Shown here: piece by piece, positions 43,586 through 52,512 of the stretch
Numbering within the stretch: position 1 is the stretch's first letter
How the letters are laid out: each line of letters opens with the position of its first letter
DNA from: Streptomyces reniochalinae
GTDB lineage: Bacteria; Actinomycetota; Actinomycetes; Streptomycetales; Streptomycetaceae
Assembly (NCBI RefSeq): GCF_003323735.1
Contig: NZ_QOIM01000041.1
Span: forward strand, 287,938-351,937
DNA: 64,000 nucleotides
Direction: 5' to 3'
Program-made: the position numbers and the translations under genes
The notes under the pieces: model-generated
The model's database searches: none
What the model was told of the DNA's origin: nothing
The model's input: only the letters and a program-made list of their open reading frames with translations

Positions 43586-45094
43586 GTGAGACCCAGTGCC
43601 CGAACCCGGCGACGCACCGCACGGGGCGCCGCCGTGGCGGCGGTCGCGCTGGTGGCCGGGGTACTGCCGGGTACGGGCTCACAGGCGCGGGACAGCGAGG
43701 CCACGGTGCGCCTCGCCTACACGTGCGCGTTCCCCACGGGGGTACAGCGCGTGGCGGCCGAGGTCTCCGCCAGGTTCCCCACATCCGGCACACCGGGCAG
43801 CCCGCTGCGGGTGAGCCGGCTCGAAGTCGACACCGTGCTCTCCGCGAAGACGCTGGCCGAGATCCTGCCCGCCGGCACCACCGACGTCGCCTCCGCCGCG
43901 ACGCTGACGGTGCGGGTGGCCCAGGGAACCTCTGACGCCGAAGCCCGATGGGACGGCCTCAAGGCCCCCTCCGCCCCGGTGCGGGACGCCGCGGACCTCA
44001 CCCTGGCGCACCGGGGAGAGCCCCCGCCCGTGACCGTCGAGCGCGCGGGCAAGGTGACCTTCACCGTCGGCGCGCTCGACCTGGACCTCGCCCCGCAGGG
44101 GGAGCCCTCAGCGGGACCGTCGACACTTCCGGCCAAGGCACCGCCCGCGGCCCGGTGCACACCGGCGGACGAGCGGGGCCCCGTGCTGGCCACCGTCCCG
44201 GTCGGCGGCCAGGAGGGGTCGCCGCGCCCGTCCGCTTCGCCCACCCCGACAGGGAGCGCGGCGCCGCCGGGGCGGGACGAGGGGGGCCAGGGGGACGAGG
44301 ACGGGCGGAGCGCACGCCGCGAGGCGGACATCGACGTGGGAGACGACCCGCTGCCACCCGCGAAGCCGTGCGAGTCCGAGCGGCCCACGGCCGAGCTGGA
44401 CCGCTCGAAGCTGCCCGAGCCGCCGCCGGGCGTGACCATGGTGAAACTGGCGGGCACGCACTGGTGCACGGTCCCGGTCGCCGTGGCCAACGTGCTCAAG
44501 CTGCGGGGCGGCATGGCGATCAACGACCCCGCCGACGGGGCCACCACCGCCAACCTGCTGATCAACGTCGAGTCGGGCAGCGACGGCACCTACAACCAGA
44601 CCCGGAGCGTCGGCGAGGTCACGCTGCCCGACGCCTCCGCCACCTTCCTCGACTTCGACCTGATGCCCGTCACCGCGAAGATCGAGTTCACCGGCACCCC
44701 GATGACGATCGTGACCGAGCAGCGCGGCAACACGCTGCCCAACTACGCCACGGTCTTCATGAGCCAGACCCTGCGGATGCACCACGTGGCGGTGAACGGC
44801 ACCCCGCTGCCGGTGGGGCCGCACTGCCGTACGGAGAAACCGGTCGACATCGAACTGCACGGCGTCGGCCCGGACGAGTACCACGTCTTCAAGGGCGGCG
44901 TCCTGCGCGCCGAACTCGACATCCCCGCCTTCACCGGGTGCGGAACCGGCGGCGAGGACCTGGACCGGTTGTTCACCGCGAGCATCTCGGGCAGCGGCAA
45001 CTACATGAAGCTCATCCAGGGGCAACCGTGCCTGATGCGCCCCGGCGGGCTGGGATGCGCGGCGCCGCCCGAGGTTCCGGAGCTGCCGAGATGA
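43586..45094 (+). CDS. Large secreted two-domain protein (DUF6801-like) heading the mce operon
   Basis: 502 residues. The signal peptide ends near TGSQA. Domain 1 (about 30-190) begins RLAYTCAFPTGVQRVAAEV and resembles what I recall as DUF6801. A Pro/Gly/Asp-rich, low-complexity linker (about 205-270) leads to domain 2 (about 285-490). Within domain 2, LRMHHVAVNGTPLPVGPHCR, VFKGGVLRAELDIPAFTGC matches the protein at 40132-40842. Cysteines are paired. The GTG at 43586 is six bases from GGAG. Only 37 bases separate it from the ATPase gene and there is no terminator, so it is probably the first gene of the mce transcript. Confidence 0.75.
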   Translation: MRPSARTRRRTARGAAVAAVALVAGVLPGTGSQARDSEATVRLAYTCAFPTGVQRVAAEVSARFPTSGTPGSPLRVSRLEVDTVLSAKTLAEILPAGTTDVASAATLTVRVAQGTSDAEARWDGLKAPSAPVRDAADLTLAHRGEPPPVTVERAGKVTFTVGALDLDLAPQGEPSAGPSTLPAKAPPAARCTPADERGPVLATVPVGGQEGSPRPSASPTPTGSAAPPGRDEGGQGDEDGRSARREADIDVGDDPLPPAKPCESERPTAELDRSKLPEPPPGVTMVKLAGTHWCTVPVAVANVLKLRGGMAINDPADGATTANLLINVESGSDGTYNQTRSVGEVTLPDASATFLDFDLMPVTAKIEFTGTPMTIVTEQRGNTLPNYATVFMSQTLRMHHVAVNGTPLPVGPHCRTEKPVDIELHGVGPDEYHVFKGGVLRAELDIPAFTGCGTGGEDLDRLFTASISGSGNYMKLIQGQPCLMRPGGLGCAAPPEVPELPR

Positions 45095-45131
45095 GCGCGG
45101 TCGCACAAACGCACCGGGAGGGGGCGCCGTC

Positions 45132-46241
45132 ATGGGCATCGAAGTGACCGTTGAGGGGCTGACGAAGTCCTTCGGGACGAAGAACATCTGGCAGGACCTC
45201 ACGCTCACCCTGCCCGCAGGCGAGGTCAGCGTCATGCTCGGCCCCTCCGGCACGGGGAAGACGGTCTTCCTCAAGTCGCTGATCGGGCTGGTCAAACCGG
45301 AGCGCGGCAGCGTGCTCGTGGACGGCGTCGACATGGTGCGCAGCCGGGAGCGCGACGTGTACGAGGCCCGCAAGAAGTTCGGGCTGATGTTCCAGGACGG
45401 CGCGCTGTTCGGCTCCATGAACCTCTTCGACAACATCGCCTTCCCGCTGCGCGAGCACACCAAGAAGAAGGAGACCGAGATCGGCCGCATCGTGAGGGAG
45501 CGGCTGGAGATGGTGGGTCTCGCCGGCGACGAGGACAAACTGCCGGGCGAGATATCCGGCGGCATGCGCAAGCGCGCGGGCCTCGCCCGCGCCCTCGTCC
45601 TAGACCCCCAGATCATCCTGTGCGACGAGCCCGACTCCGGACTCGACCCGGTGCGCACCGCCTTCACCTCGCAGTTGCTCATCGATCTGAACGCGCAGAT
45701 CGACGCGACGATGCTGATCGTCACCCACAACCTCGACATCGCCGCGACGGTGCCCGACAACATGGGCATGCTCTTCCGCCGCAACCTGGTCACCTTCGGG
45801 CCGCGGGAGGTGCTGCTCACCAGCGAGGAACCGGTCATCGCGCAGTTCCTGTCCGGCAGCCGCACCGGCCCCATCGGCATGTCGGAGGAGAAGGACGCGG
45901 CCACCCTCGCCCGCGAGGCCGACGGGCAGGCGGCAGGGCCGCTGCACGCCGTACCCCGCGAGGTCGTTCCGCAGCTGGAGCCCACCCCCGGGCTGCCGGA
46001 GCGGCAGGCGGTGCGGCGGCGCAGGGAGCGGGTGCTGGGCATGCTCGACCAACTGCCGCCCGCCGCCCGCCGCGCCGTCGAGGCGAGCCTGCCGCAGAAC
46101 ATGCCGCCTCTGCCGCAGCGCACCGGCGTCGCGCGGCGCGGAGGCGAGGCGGGCGCGGCCGGTGCGGACCCGAACGCGGCGACGGCTTCCGTGGACACCG
46201 GCCGCCCGGACCTGTCGTCAGGGCCCAGGGAGCGCCCGTGA
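45132..46241 (+). CDS. Mce-system ATPase (MceG/MlaF type)
   Basis: 369 residues. ABC ATPase with Walker A GPSGTGKT (about 37-44), Q-loop FQDGALFG, signature ISGGMRKRAGLARAL, Walker B IILCDEPDSGLDPV and switch VTHNL. It powers the two YrbE permeases. The core ends near residue 250, and the 120-residue Arg/Pro/Ala-rich extension afterwards is longer than in enteric MlaF, as in mycobacterial MceG. It precedes the permease genes directly, with a GTGA overlap. Many actinomycetes keep this gene apart from mce operons; here it is integrated. Confidence 0.93.
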   Translation: MGIEVTVEGLTKSFGTKNIWQDLTLTLPAGEVSVMLGPSGTGKTVFLKSLIGLVKPERGSVLVDGVDMVRSRERDVYEARKKFGLMFQDGALFGSMNLFDNIAFPLREHTKKKETEIGRIVRERLEMVGLAGDEDKLPGEISGGMRKRAGLARALVLDPQIILCDEPDSGLDPVRTAFTSQLLIDLNAQIDATMLIVTHNLDIAATVPDNMGMLFRRNLVTFGPREVLLTSEEPVIAQFLSGSRTGPIGMSEEKDAATLAREADGQAAGPLHAVPREVVPQLEPTPGLPERQAVRRRRERVLGMLDQLPPAARRAVEASLPQNMPPLPQRTGVARRGGEAGAAGADPNAATASVDTGRPDLSSGPRERP

Positions 46242-47089
46242 CCGCCACCGAGCAGACGCCGCCCGGCGCGGGCGGGAGACCCGAGCCGGGCCCCGCTCGG
46301 CGAAAGGCCGTCAAGGCACCGCTCAGGGGGCTCGGGTTCCTGCGCGAGCCCGGCAGGCTCTTCGCCCTCGCGCTCACGGTGGTGCGGGCGGTCTTCCGGC
46401 GGCCCTTCCAGCTGCGGGAGTTCGTCGAGCAGTTCTGGTTCATCGCCAGCGTCACGATCCTGCCCGCCGCCCTCGTCTCCATCCCGTTCGGCGCGGTCAT
46501 CGCCCTCCAGGTCGGCTCGCTGACCAGCCAGATCAGCGCCCAGTCGTTCACAGGGGCCGCCAGCGTGCTGGTCAACATCCAGCAGGCCAGCCCCCTGATC
46601 GTCGCGCTGCTGATCTCCGGCGCCGCAGGGTCGGCGATCTGCGCGGACCTGGGCTCGCGCACCATCCGCGAGGAACTGGACGCCATGGAGGTCATGGGGG
46701 TCTCGCCGATCCAGCGTCTCGTGGTGCCGCGGGTGCTGGCCACCGTCGGCGTGGCGGTGCTGCTCAACGGCATGGTCTCCGTCGTCGGCACGCTGGGCGG
46801 CTACTTCTTCAACGTCGTCCTCCAGGACGGCACCCCGGGCGCCTACCTGGCCAGCTTCTCCGCGCTGGCGCAGCTGCCCGACCTGTACATCAGCGAGATC
46901 AAGGCCATGATCTTCGGGTTCATCGCCGGCATCGTCGCCGCCTACCGGGGGCTGAACCCGCGCGGCGGGCCCAAGGGCGTGGGCGACGCGGTCAACCAGT
47001 CCGTCGTCATCACCTTCCTCCTCCTCTTCTTCGTCAACATGATCCTCACCGGGATCTACCTCCAGCTCGTACCGCCGAAGGGGGGCTGA
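46238..47089 (+). CDS. YrbE-type permease A (MlaE family)
   Basis: 283 residues. An integral membrane protein with the MlaE pattern: FWFIASVTILPAALVSIPFGAVIALQ, the ISGAAGSAICADLGSRTIREELDAMEVMGVSPIQRLV coupling region for the ATPase, and GTLGGYFFNVV. Five to six hydrophobic segments. The GTG overlaps the ATPase stop. It forms the core channel with the next gene product. Confidence 0.93.
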   Translation: MTATEQTPPGAGGRPEPGPARRKAVKAPLRGLGFLREPGRLFALALTVVRAVFRRPFQLREFVEQFWFIASVTILPAALVSIPFGAVIALQVGSLTSQISAQSFTGAASVLVNIQQASPLIVALLISGAAGSAICADLGSRTIREELDAMEVMGVSPIQRLVVPRVLATVGVAVLLNGMVSVVGTLGGYFFNVVLQDGTPGAYLASFSALAQLPDLYISEIKAMIFGFIAGIVAAYRGLNPRGGPKGVGDAVNQSVVITFLLLFFVNMILTGIYLQLVPPKGG

Positions 47090-47092
47090 CCC

Positions 47093-47917
47093 ATGGCCCA
47101 GCCCGGCCCGCCGGCCCGCCTGTTCGGCTGGCTCGACAAACCCGGCGACCAGTTCCTCTTCCACCTGCGCGCGCTGCTGTGGGTGCCGAAGGCGCTGCTG
47201 CGCTACCTGCACGAGGTGCTGCGGCTGCTGGCGCAGGTGGCGTTCGGCAGCGGCGGCCTCGGCGTGATCGGCGGCACCGTCGGCGTGATGACCGCCATGA
47301 CCCTCTTCACCGGGACGGTCGTCGGCATGCAGGGGTACGCCGCGCTCAACCAGATCGGCACCGACGCGTTCACGGGCTTCATCTCCGCCTACTTCAACAC
47401 CCGCGAGATCGCCCCGCTGGTGGCGGGCCTCGCCCTGTCCGCGACCCTCGGCGCGGGCTTCACCGCGCAACTGGGCGCCATGCGCATCAACGAGGAGATC
47501 GACGCCCTCGACAGCATGGGCATCCGCTCCATGCCGTACCTGGTCACCACCCGCATCATCGCCGGTGTCATCGGCATCCTCCCGCTGTACGGCATCGGAC
47601 TGCTCAGCTCCTACCTGTCGTCCCGCTTCATCACCGTCTTCTACAACGACCAGTCGGCCGGCACCTACGACCACTACTTCGCGCTGTTCCTCTCGCCCAC
47701 CGACGTGCTGCTCTCCTTCCTGAAGGTCTTCGTCTTCAGCGTCATGGTGATCGTCACCCACTGCTACTACGGCTACCGCGCCGAGGGCGGCCCCGCGGGC
47801 GTCGGCATCGCGGTGGGACGGTCGGTGCGCAACGCGATCGTGCTCATCAGCGTCACCGACTTCTTCCTCAGCCTGGCCCTGTGGGGCGCCACCACGACCG
47901 TGAAGGTCGCCGGATGA
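47093..47917 (+). CDS. YrbE-type permease B (MlaE family)
   Basis: 274 residues. The second permease half. It has GGLGVIGGTVGVMTAMTLFTGTVVGMQGYAAL, the coupling segment LGAMRINEEIDALDSMGIRSMPYLVTTRI, and a C-terminal GGPAGVGIAVGRSVRNAIVLISVTDFFLSL. It pairs with permease A as a heterodimer. The ATG lies three bases after the stop of permease A. Confidence 0.93.
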   Translation: MAQPGPPARLFGWLDKPGDQFLFHLRALLWVPKALLRYLHEVLRLLAQVAFGSGGLGVIGGTVGVMTAMTLFTGTVVGMQGYAALNQIGTDAFTGFISAYFNTREIAPLVAGLALSATLGAGFTAQLGAMRINEEIDALDSMGIRSMPYLVTTRIIAGVIGILPLYGIGLLSSYLSSRFITVFYNDQSAGTYDHYFALFLSPTDVLLSFLKVFVFSVMVIVTHCYYGYRAEGGPAGVGIAVGRSVRNAIVLISVTDFFLSLALWGATTTVKVAG

Positions 47918-49296
47918 GCGCCCCCGCGGAAGGACGGCGCGGCGCCACGGCCCGCCGCCGGATGGCCGGCGTCGTCTTCCTGCTGGTGCCCGCGCTGCTG
48001 ATCTGGCTGGCGGTCGCCGTCTACGACAAGCAGTTCTCCGACGACGCCGAGATCACCGTGCGCACCTCGCAGGCGGGCAACGAGATGCACGTCAACGCGG
48101 ACGTGAAGATGCGCGGCGTCGTCGTCGGCCAGGTGCGCGAGATCAGCTCCGACGGGCGGGGCGCGCGGCTGCGGGTGGCTCTCCACCGCGACAAGCTGGA
48201 GGGCATACCGGCGGACGTGCGCGCCCAGATGCTGCCCACCACCGTCTTCGGGCAGCGCTACGTGGCGCTCGTGGCGCCCGAGAACCCCTCGCCGAAGGCG
48301 ATCAGTGCCGGTGCCACCATCCCGCGGGACCGCAGCCGCAACGCCATCGAGCTCGAAGAGGTGCTGGACAGCCTGCTGCCCACCCTCACCGCCGTCCAGC
48401 CGCAGAAGCTGTCGGCGACCCTGACCGCCGTCGCACAGGCGTTGGAGGGCAGGGGCGACGCGCTCGGCGACACCCTCGTCACGCTCGACGCCTACCTGGC
48501 CAAGCTCAACCCGCACCTGCCGGCGCTCAACCGCGACATCGAGGAACTCGTCGAGGTCAGCCACCTGTACGCCGACACGGCGCCCGACATCCTCACCGCG
48601 CTCTCCGACTTCGCCACCACCAGCAGCACGCTGGCCGAGAAGGCGGAGGACCTGTCCACCGCGTACGGCGCGGCCACCGGCACCGCCCGCGAGATGACGG
48701 CCTTCCTGCGGGAGAACCGGGGCAACATCATCCGGCTGGCCGGGGCGAGCCGCCCCACCCTGCGCACCCTCGCCGCACAGTCCCCGTCCTTCCCCTGCAC
48801 CCTGCGCACGCTCGCCACCTTCGTGCCCGTGATGGACCAGGCGCTCGGCAAGGGCACCGACGAGCCGGGCCTGCACGTCGACGTGAAGGTCGTGCCCTCA
48901 CGCGGCAAATACCGCCCCGGCAAGGACACCCCCGTATACGGCCACACCGGCGGCAGCCCGCGCTGCTACTCGGTTCCCTACCTCGGCCCGGCCGGCGGTA
49001 CGCGGGCGAAGGGCGCCGACGAGGCGAAGGGGTCCGGCGGCGCGGAGGCCACCGAGAAAGGGCGGGGCGCAGCGGGGGCCGAGGACGCCGCCGGCCAGGC
49101 GCCCGAGCCGGCTCCCCCAGGCGCGACCGTCGCGGACGCCCAAGGCGGCACGGGGATGCCCAACTCGCCGCAGGAGAACCGGTTGATCAACGAACTGCTG
49201 GCGCCGGGAGCGGGCGCGTCGGCCACCGACCTGCCCGGCTGGAGCAGCGTCCTGGCCGGGCCCGCGCTGCGCGGCACGGAGGTGAGCCTGCGATGA
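47914..49296 (+). CDS. mceA: MceA-type substrate-binding protein
   Basis: 460 residues. A single N-terminal membrane segment (GVVFLLVPALLIWLAVAVY, about 17-36) is followed by the MCE domain (about 45-130: VRTSQAGNEMHVNADVKMRGVVVGQVREISS, MLPTTVFGQRYVALVAP). A long helical region (to about 315) and a disordered Lys/Ala/Glu/Pro-rich C-terminal tail come next. The last 40 residues regain order. ATGA overlap with permease B. Confidence 0.92.
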   Translation: MSAPAEGRRGATARRRMAGVVFLLVPALLIWLAVAVYDKQFSDDAEITVRTSQAGNEMHVNADVKMRGVVVGQVREISSDGRGARLRVALHRDKLEGIPADVRAQMLPTTVFGQRYVALVAPENPSPKAISAGATIPRDRSRNAIELEEVLDSLLPTLTAVQPQKLSATLTAVAQALEGRGDALGDTLVTLDAYLAKLNPHLPALNRDIEELVEVSHLYADTAPDILTALSDFATTSSTLAEKAEDLSTAYGAATGTAREMTAFLRENRGNIIRLAGASRPTLRTLAAQSPSFPCTLRTLATFVPVMDQALGKGTDEPGLHVDVKVVPSRGKYRPGKDTPVYGHTGGSPRCYSVPYLGPAGGTRAKGADEAKGSGGAEATEKGRGAAGAEDAAGQAPEPAPPGATVADAQGGTGMPNSPQENRLINELLAPGAGASATDLPGWSSVLAGPALRGTEVSLR

Positions 49297-50324
49297 ACCG
49301 CGCGGGCCTGGCAGGCCCCCTGATCAAGTCGCTCGTCTTCGTGCTGACGACCTCCCTGGCCACCGCCGTCCTCGCGCTGAGCATCTCCCACACCGGCGTC
49401 GGGGAGAGCGACACCTACCGGGCGCGGTTCAGCGACGTCACCGGACTCGTGGAGGGCGACAGCGTCCGGATCGCGGGCGTGCGGGTCGGACAGGTCGACC
49501 ACATCGCCGTCGTCGACCGCCGCGTCGCCGAGGTGCGGTTCTCCGTCGAGAAGGGCCGGAGGCTCCCGGCCTCGGTGCACGCCTCGGTGAAGTACCTCAA
49601 CATGGTCGGCCAGCGCTACGTCGACCTCAGGCGCGGCAGCGGACCCGTCGGGCACGACCTCGCCGCGGACGGGACCATCCCGCTCAGCCGCACGACACCC
49701 GCGCTCGACCTCACCCAGCTCTTCAACGGCTTCAAGCCCCTGTTCGAAGGGCTGTCGCCCAAGGAGACCAACCAGCTGGCCGGAGAGATCATCCAGGTGC
49801 TCCAGGGCGAGGGCGGGACCGTGACCTCGCTGGTCGGCCACGTCAGCTCCCTGACCACCAGGCTCGCCCGCAAGGACAAGGTCATCGGCTCCCTCATCAA
49901 GAACCTCGACACCGTGCTGGAGACCGTCAACCGGCGCGAGGAGAACTTCAACGAACTCGTCACCAGCCTCAGCGACCTGGTGTCCGGCTTCGCCAAGGAC
50001 CGGAAACCCCTCGGGGAGGCCATCAGCGCCATGGGCGGGCTGGCCACCACCACGGCCGGGCTGGTCGAGGACGGCAGGGCGCCCCTCAAGGCGGACATCC
50101 GCGAACTGGGCAGGCTCTCCGGCCAACTGAACGCGGGCACACCGCAGTTCGAGAAGTTCCTGCGCACCTCACCGCAGAAGATGCGCACCCTCGCCAGGGC
50201 GGCCTCCTACGGCTCCTGGTTCAACACCTACCTGTGCGAGGCCCGGATCAGCGGACTGCGCACCACGGACGGCAGCGAGCCGCCCACCGGCATCGGTACC
50301 AGCGAGCCGAGGTGCCGAAGATGA
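49293..50324 (+). CDS. mceB: MceB-type protein
   Basis: 343 residues. A hydrophobic anchor (LIKSLVFVLTTSLATAVLAL, about 10-30), then an MCE domain (FSDVTGLVEGDSVRIAGVRVGQVDHIAVVD, VKYLNMVGQRYVDL), then a helical coiled-coil-forming tail and a final Cys-containing segment SWFNTYLCEARI typical of MceB and MceC. It shares ATGA with mceA. Confidence 0.92.
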   Translation: MNRAGLAGPLIKSLVFVLTTSLATAVLALSISHTGVGESDTYRARFSDVTGLVEGDSVRIAGVRVGQVDHIAVVDRRVAEVRFSVEKGRRLPASVHASVKYLNMVGQRYVDLRRGSGPVGHDLAADGTIPLSRTTPALDLTQLFNGFKPLFEGLSPKETNQLAGEIIQVLQGEGGTVTSLVGHVSSLTTRLARKDKVIGSLIKNLDTVLETVNRREENFNELVTSLSDLVSGFAKDRKPLGEAISAMGGLATTTAGLVEDGRAPLKADIRELGRLSGQLNAGTPQFEKFLRTSPQKMRTLARAASYGSWFNTYLCEARISGLRTTDGSEPPTGIGTSEPRCRR

Positions 50325-51370
50325 GCGCCCCCCGGCGGCTGCGGATGCCGCGCGTCAAGCCGATGTCCGAGCGCAACCCCATCGCCGTCTGCCTCGTCGG
50401 ACTGGTCCTCCTCGCGCTGCTGGGCACGGCCGTCTACCGCGCCGACGACCTGCCGCTCATCGGCGGCGGCACCACCTACACCGCCGACTTCACCGAGGCG
50501 GCCGGGCTGCGCGCCGGCAACGAGGTGCGCGTCGCGGGCGTCAAGGTCGGTGAGGTGTCCGAGGTCGCCCTGGACGGCGCCAAGGTCGCGGTGTCCTTCC
50601 GGGTGAAGGACACCTGGGTGGGCAACGCCAGCAGGGCGGCCATCAGCATCCGCACCCTGCTGGGCGAGAAGTACCTCGCGCTCGATCCGCTCGGCGGCCG
50701 CCGGCAGGACCCGCACCAGCGCATCCCCGTCGGACGCACCACGTCCCCTTACGACGTGACGCAGGCCTTCACCGGGCTCGGGCGCACCTTCGAGGAGATC
50801 GACTCGGCCAAGCTCGCCGACAGCTTCCGGGCCGTCTCCGACACCTTCGCCGGCACACCGGCCCACGTGCGCGGCGCCGCCAAGGGGCTCTCCAAGCTGT
50901 CGCGGACCCTCTCCTCCCGCGACACGGAACTGGCCGACCTGCTGGCCGGAGCCAAGAAACTGACCCGCACCCTCAAGGGCCAACGCGACGAGTTCACCAC
51001 TCTGCTGAGCGACGGCAACCTGCTGCTCGCCGAGGTCCGCGCCCGCCGCGGCGCCATCCACCAGCTGCTGACCGGCACCCGCGACCTGGGCCGCGAGCTG
51101 ACCGGGGTGGTGGACGACAACAACAAACAGCTCGGCCCCACACTGCGCGCCCTCGACCGGGTCACCGGCGTACTGGCCGACAACCGCCGGCGCCTCGACG
51201 AAGCGCTCGCCGTCGCGGGGCCCTACTACCGCCTCATCGGCAACACCCTCGGCAACGGCCGCTGGTTCGACAGCTACCTGTGCGGCCTCGTGCCCAAGCG
51301 GTACCTGCCGCCCGGTACCCCGCCGGAGACCGGCTGCCGCCCGCCGAAACCCGGAGGTGAGGGCCGATGA
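50321..51370 (+). CDS. mceC: MceC-type protein
   Basis: 349 residues. Anchor at about 20-40 (NPIAVCLVGLVLLALLGTAVY), MCE domain (FTEAAGLRAGNEVRVAGVKVGEVSEVAL, IRTLLGEKYLALDP), helical region and the terminal RWFDSYLCGLVP cysteine motif shared with MceB. The ATG overlaps the mceB stop. Confidence 0.92.
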   Translation: MSAPRRLRMPRVKPMSERNPIAVCLVGLVLLALLGTAVYRADDLPLIGGGTTYTADFTEAAGLRAGNEVRVAGVKVGEVSEVALDGAKVAVSFRVKDTWVGNASRAAISIRTLLGEKYLALDPLGGRRQDPHQRIPVGRTTSPYDVTQAFTGLGRTFEEIDSAKLADSFRAVSDTFAGTPAHVRGAAKGLSKLSRTLSSRDTELADLLAGAKKLTRTLKGQRDEFTTLLSDGNLLLAEVRARRGAIHQLLTGTRDLGRELTGVVDDNNKQLGPTLRALDRVTGVLADNRRRLDEALAVAGPYYRLIGNTLGNGRWFDSYLCGLVPKRYLPPGTPPETGCRPPKPGGEGR

Positions 51371-52512
51371 GCACCGAACCCGCACGCCCGCGCGGGCGCG
51401 GCCTCGCCCTGGCCGCCGCCCTCGCCCTGGTGATCGGCGCCTCAGCCGGTGGCGCGACCGTGCTCGGCGGCCGGGACGGTACCCGCGTCACCGCCTGGTT
51501 CGAGCGGGCCGTCGGCGTCTACGAGGGCTCCGACCTGCGAGTGCTGGGCGTCCGCGTCGGCCGCGTCGAGGCCGTCGAACCGCACGGCAAGAAAGTGGAG
51601 GTCACCCTCCGCATCGACGAGGGCGTCGAGGTCCCCGCGAACGCCCGTGCCGTCGTCATCGCGCCCAGCCTCGTCTCCGACCGCTACGTGCAGCTCACCC
51701 CCGCCTACACCACGGGGCCCAAGCTGGCCGACTCCGCCGTCCTGCCCTCGGGGCGCAACTCCGTTCCGCTGGAGGTCGACCAGCTCTACGCCGGCATCAC
51801 CGAGCTGAGCGACGCGCTCGGCCCCGAGGGCGCCAACTCCGACGGAGCGCTGTCCGCACTGCTGGACGTCGGCGCGCAGAACCTGGACGGCAACGGAGCG
51901 GCCCTCGGCGAGTCCGTCGAGGAGTTCGGCAAGGCGGCCAAGACCCTCGACGGCAACAGCGGCGACCTGTTCGCCACCGTCGGCTACCTGCGCTCCTTCA
52001 CCAGCATGCTCAAGCGCAACGACACCCGCGTCCGCACGGCGGAGCGGCAGCTCTCGGACGTGACCACCTTCCTCGCCGAGGACAAGGAGAACCTCGCCCA
52101 GGCCCTCGCCCAACTCGGTACGGCGCTGGGCAAGGTGAAGAAGTTCATCGAGGACAACCGCGGCGGCCTCAAGAAGAACGTCAGGAAACTGGCGCCCCTT
52201 ACCCAGACCCTCGTCGACCAGCGCGCCTCCCTCGCCGAGGCGTTGGACACCGCGCCGCTGGCCGCCGGCAACTTCCTCAAGATCTACAACCCGGACCAGG
52301 GCACCCTCGACAACCGGGCCGACATCAACGAGCTGAGCATGGGCGGCCCCCTGCTGCCCGCCCAGGGCTCCGCCGCCTCGGGCACGGCAGGGCTCGTGCC
52401 CGTCACCCCGAGCGAGCGCGAGGCGCTGCCCGCCGTCCCCCTGCCTCCGGCAGGACCGGTCTACGGCACCCCCGACAAGAGGACCGACGCACGTGAGGGG
52501 GCGGACGGATGA
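51367..52512 (+). CDS. mceD: MceD-type protein
   Basis: 381 residues. N-terminal anchor (GLALAAALALVIGASAGGA), MCE domain (VYEGSDLRVLGVRVGRVEAVEPHGKKVEV, SLVSDRYVQLTPAY), long helical coiled-coil region (about 180-310) and a Pro-rich tail. Four-base overlaps on both sides. Confidence 0.92.
   Translation: MSTEPARPRGRGLALAAALALVIGASAGGATVLGGRDGTRVTAWFERAVGVYEGSDLRVLGVRVGRVEAVEPHGKKVEVTLRIDEGVEVPANARAVVIAPSLVSDRYVQLTPAYTTGPKLADSAVLPSGRNSVPLEVDQLYAGITELSDALGPEGANSDGALSALLDVGAQNLDGNGAALGESVEEFGKAAKTLDGNSGDLFATVGYLRSFTSMLKRNDTRVRTAERQLSDVTTFLAEDKENLAQALAQLGTALGKVKKFIEDNRGGLKKNVRKLAPLTQTLVDQRASLAEALDTAPLAAGNFLKIYNPDQGTLDNRADINELSMGGPLLPAQGSAASGTAGLVPVTPSEREALPAVPLPPAGPVYGTPDKRTDAREGADG

Noticed and set aside
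44108..47761. A 1217-codon open frame on the minus strand opposite the mce genes
   Set aside because: It mirrors the third-position GC bias of the real genes, has low-complexity composition and cuts across clear ABC, YrbE and Mce proteins.
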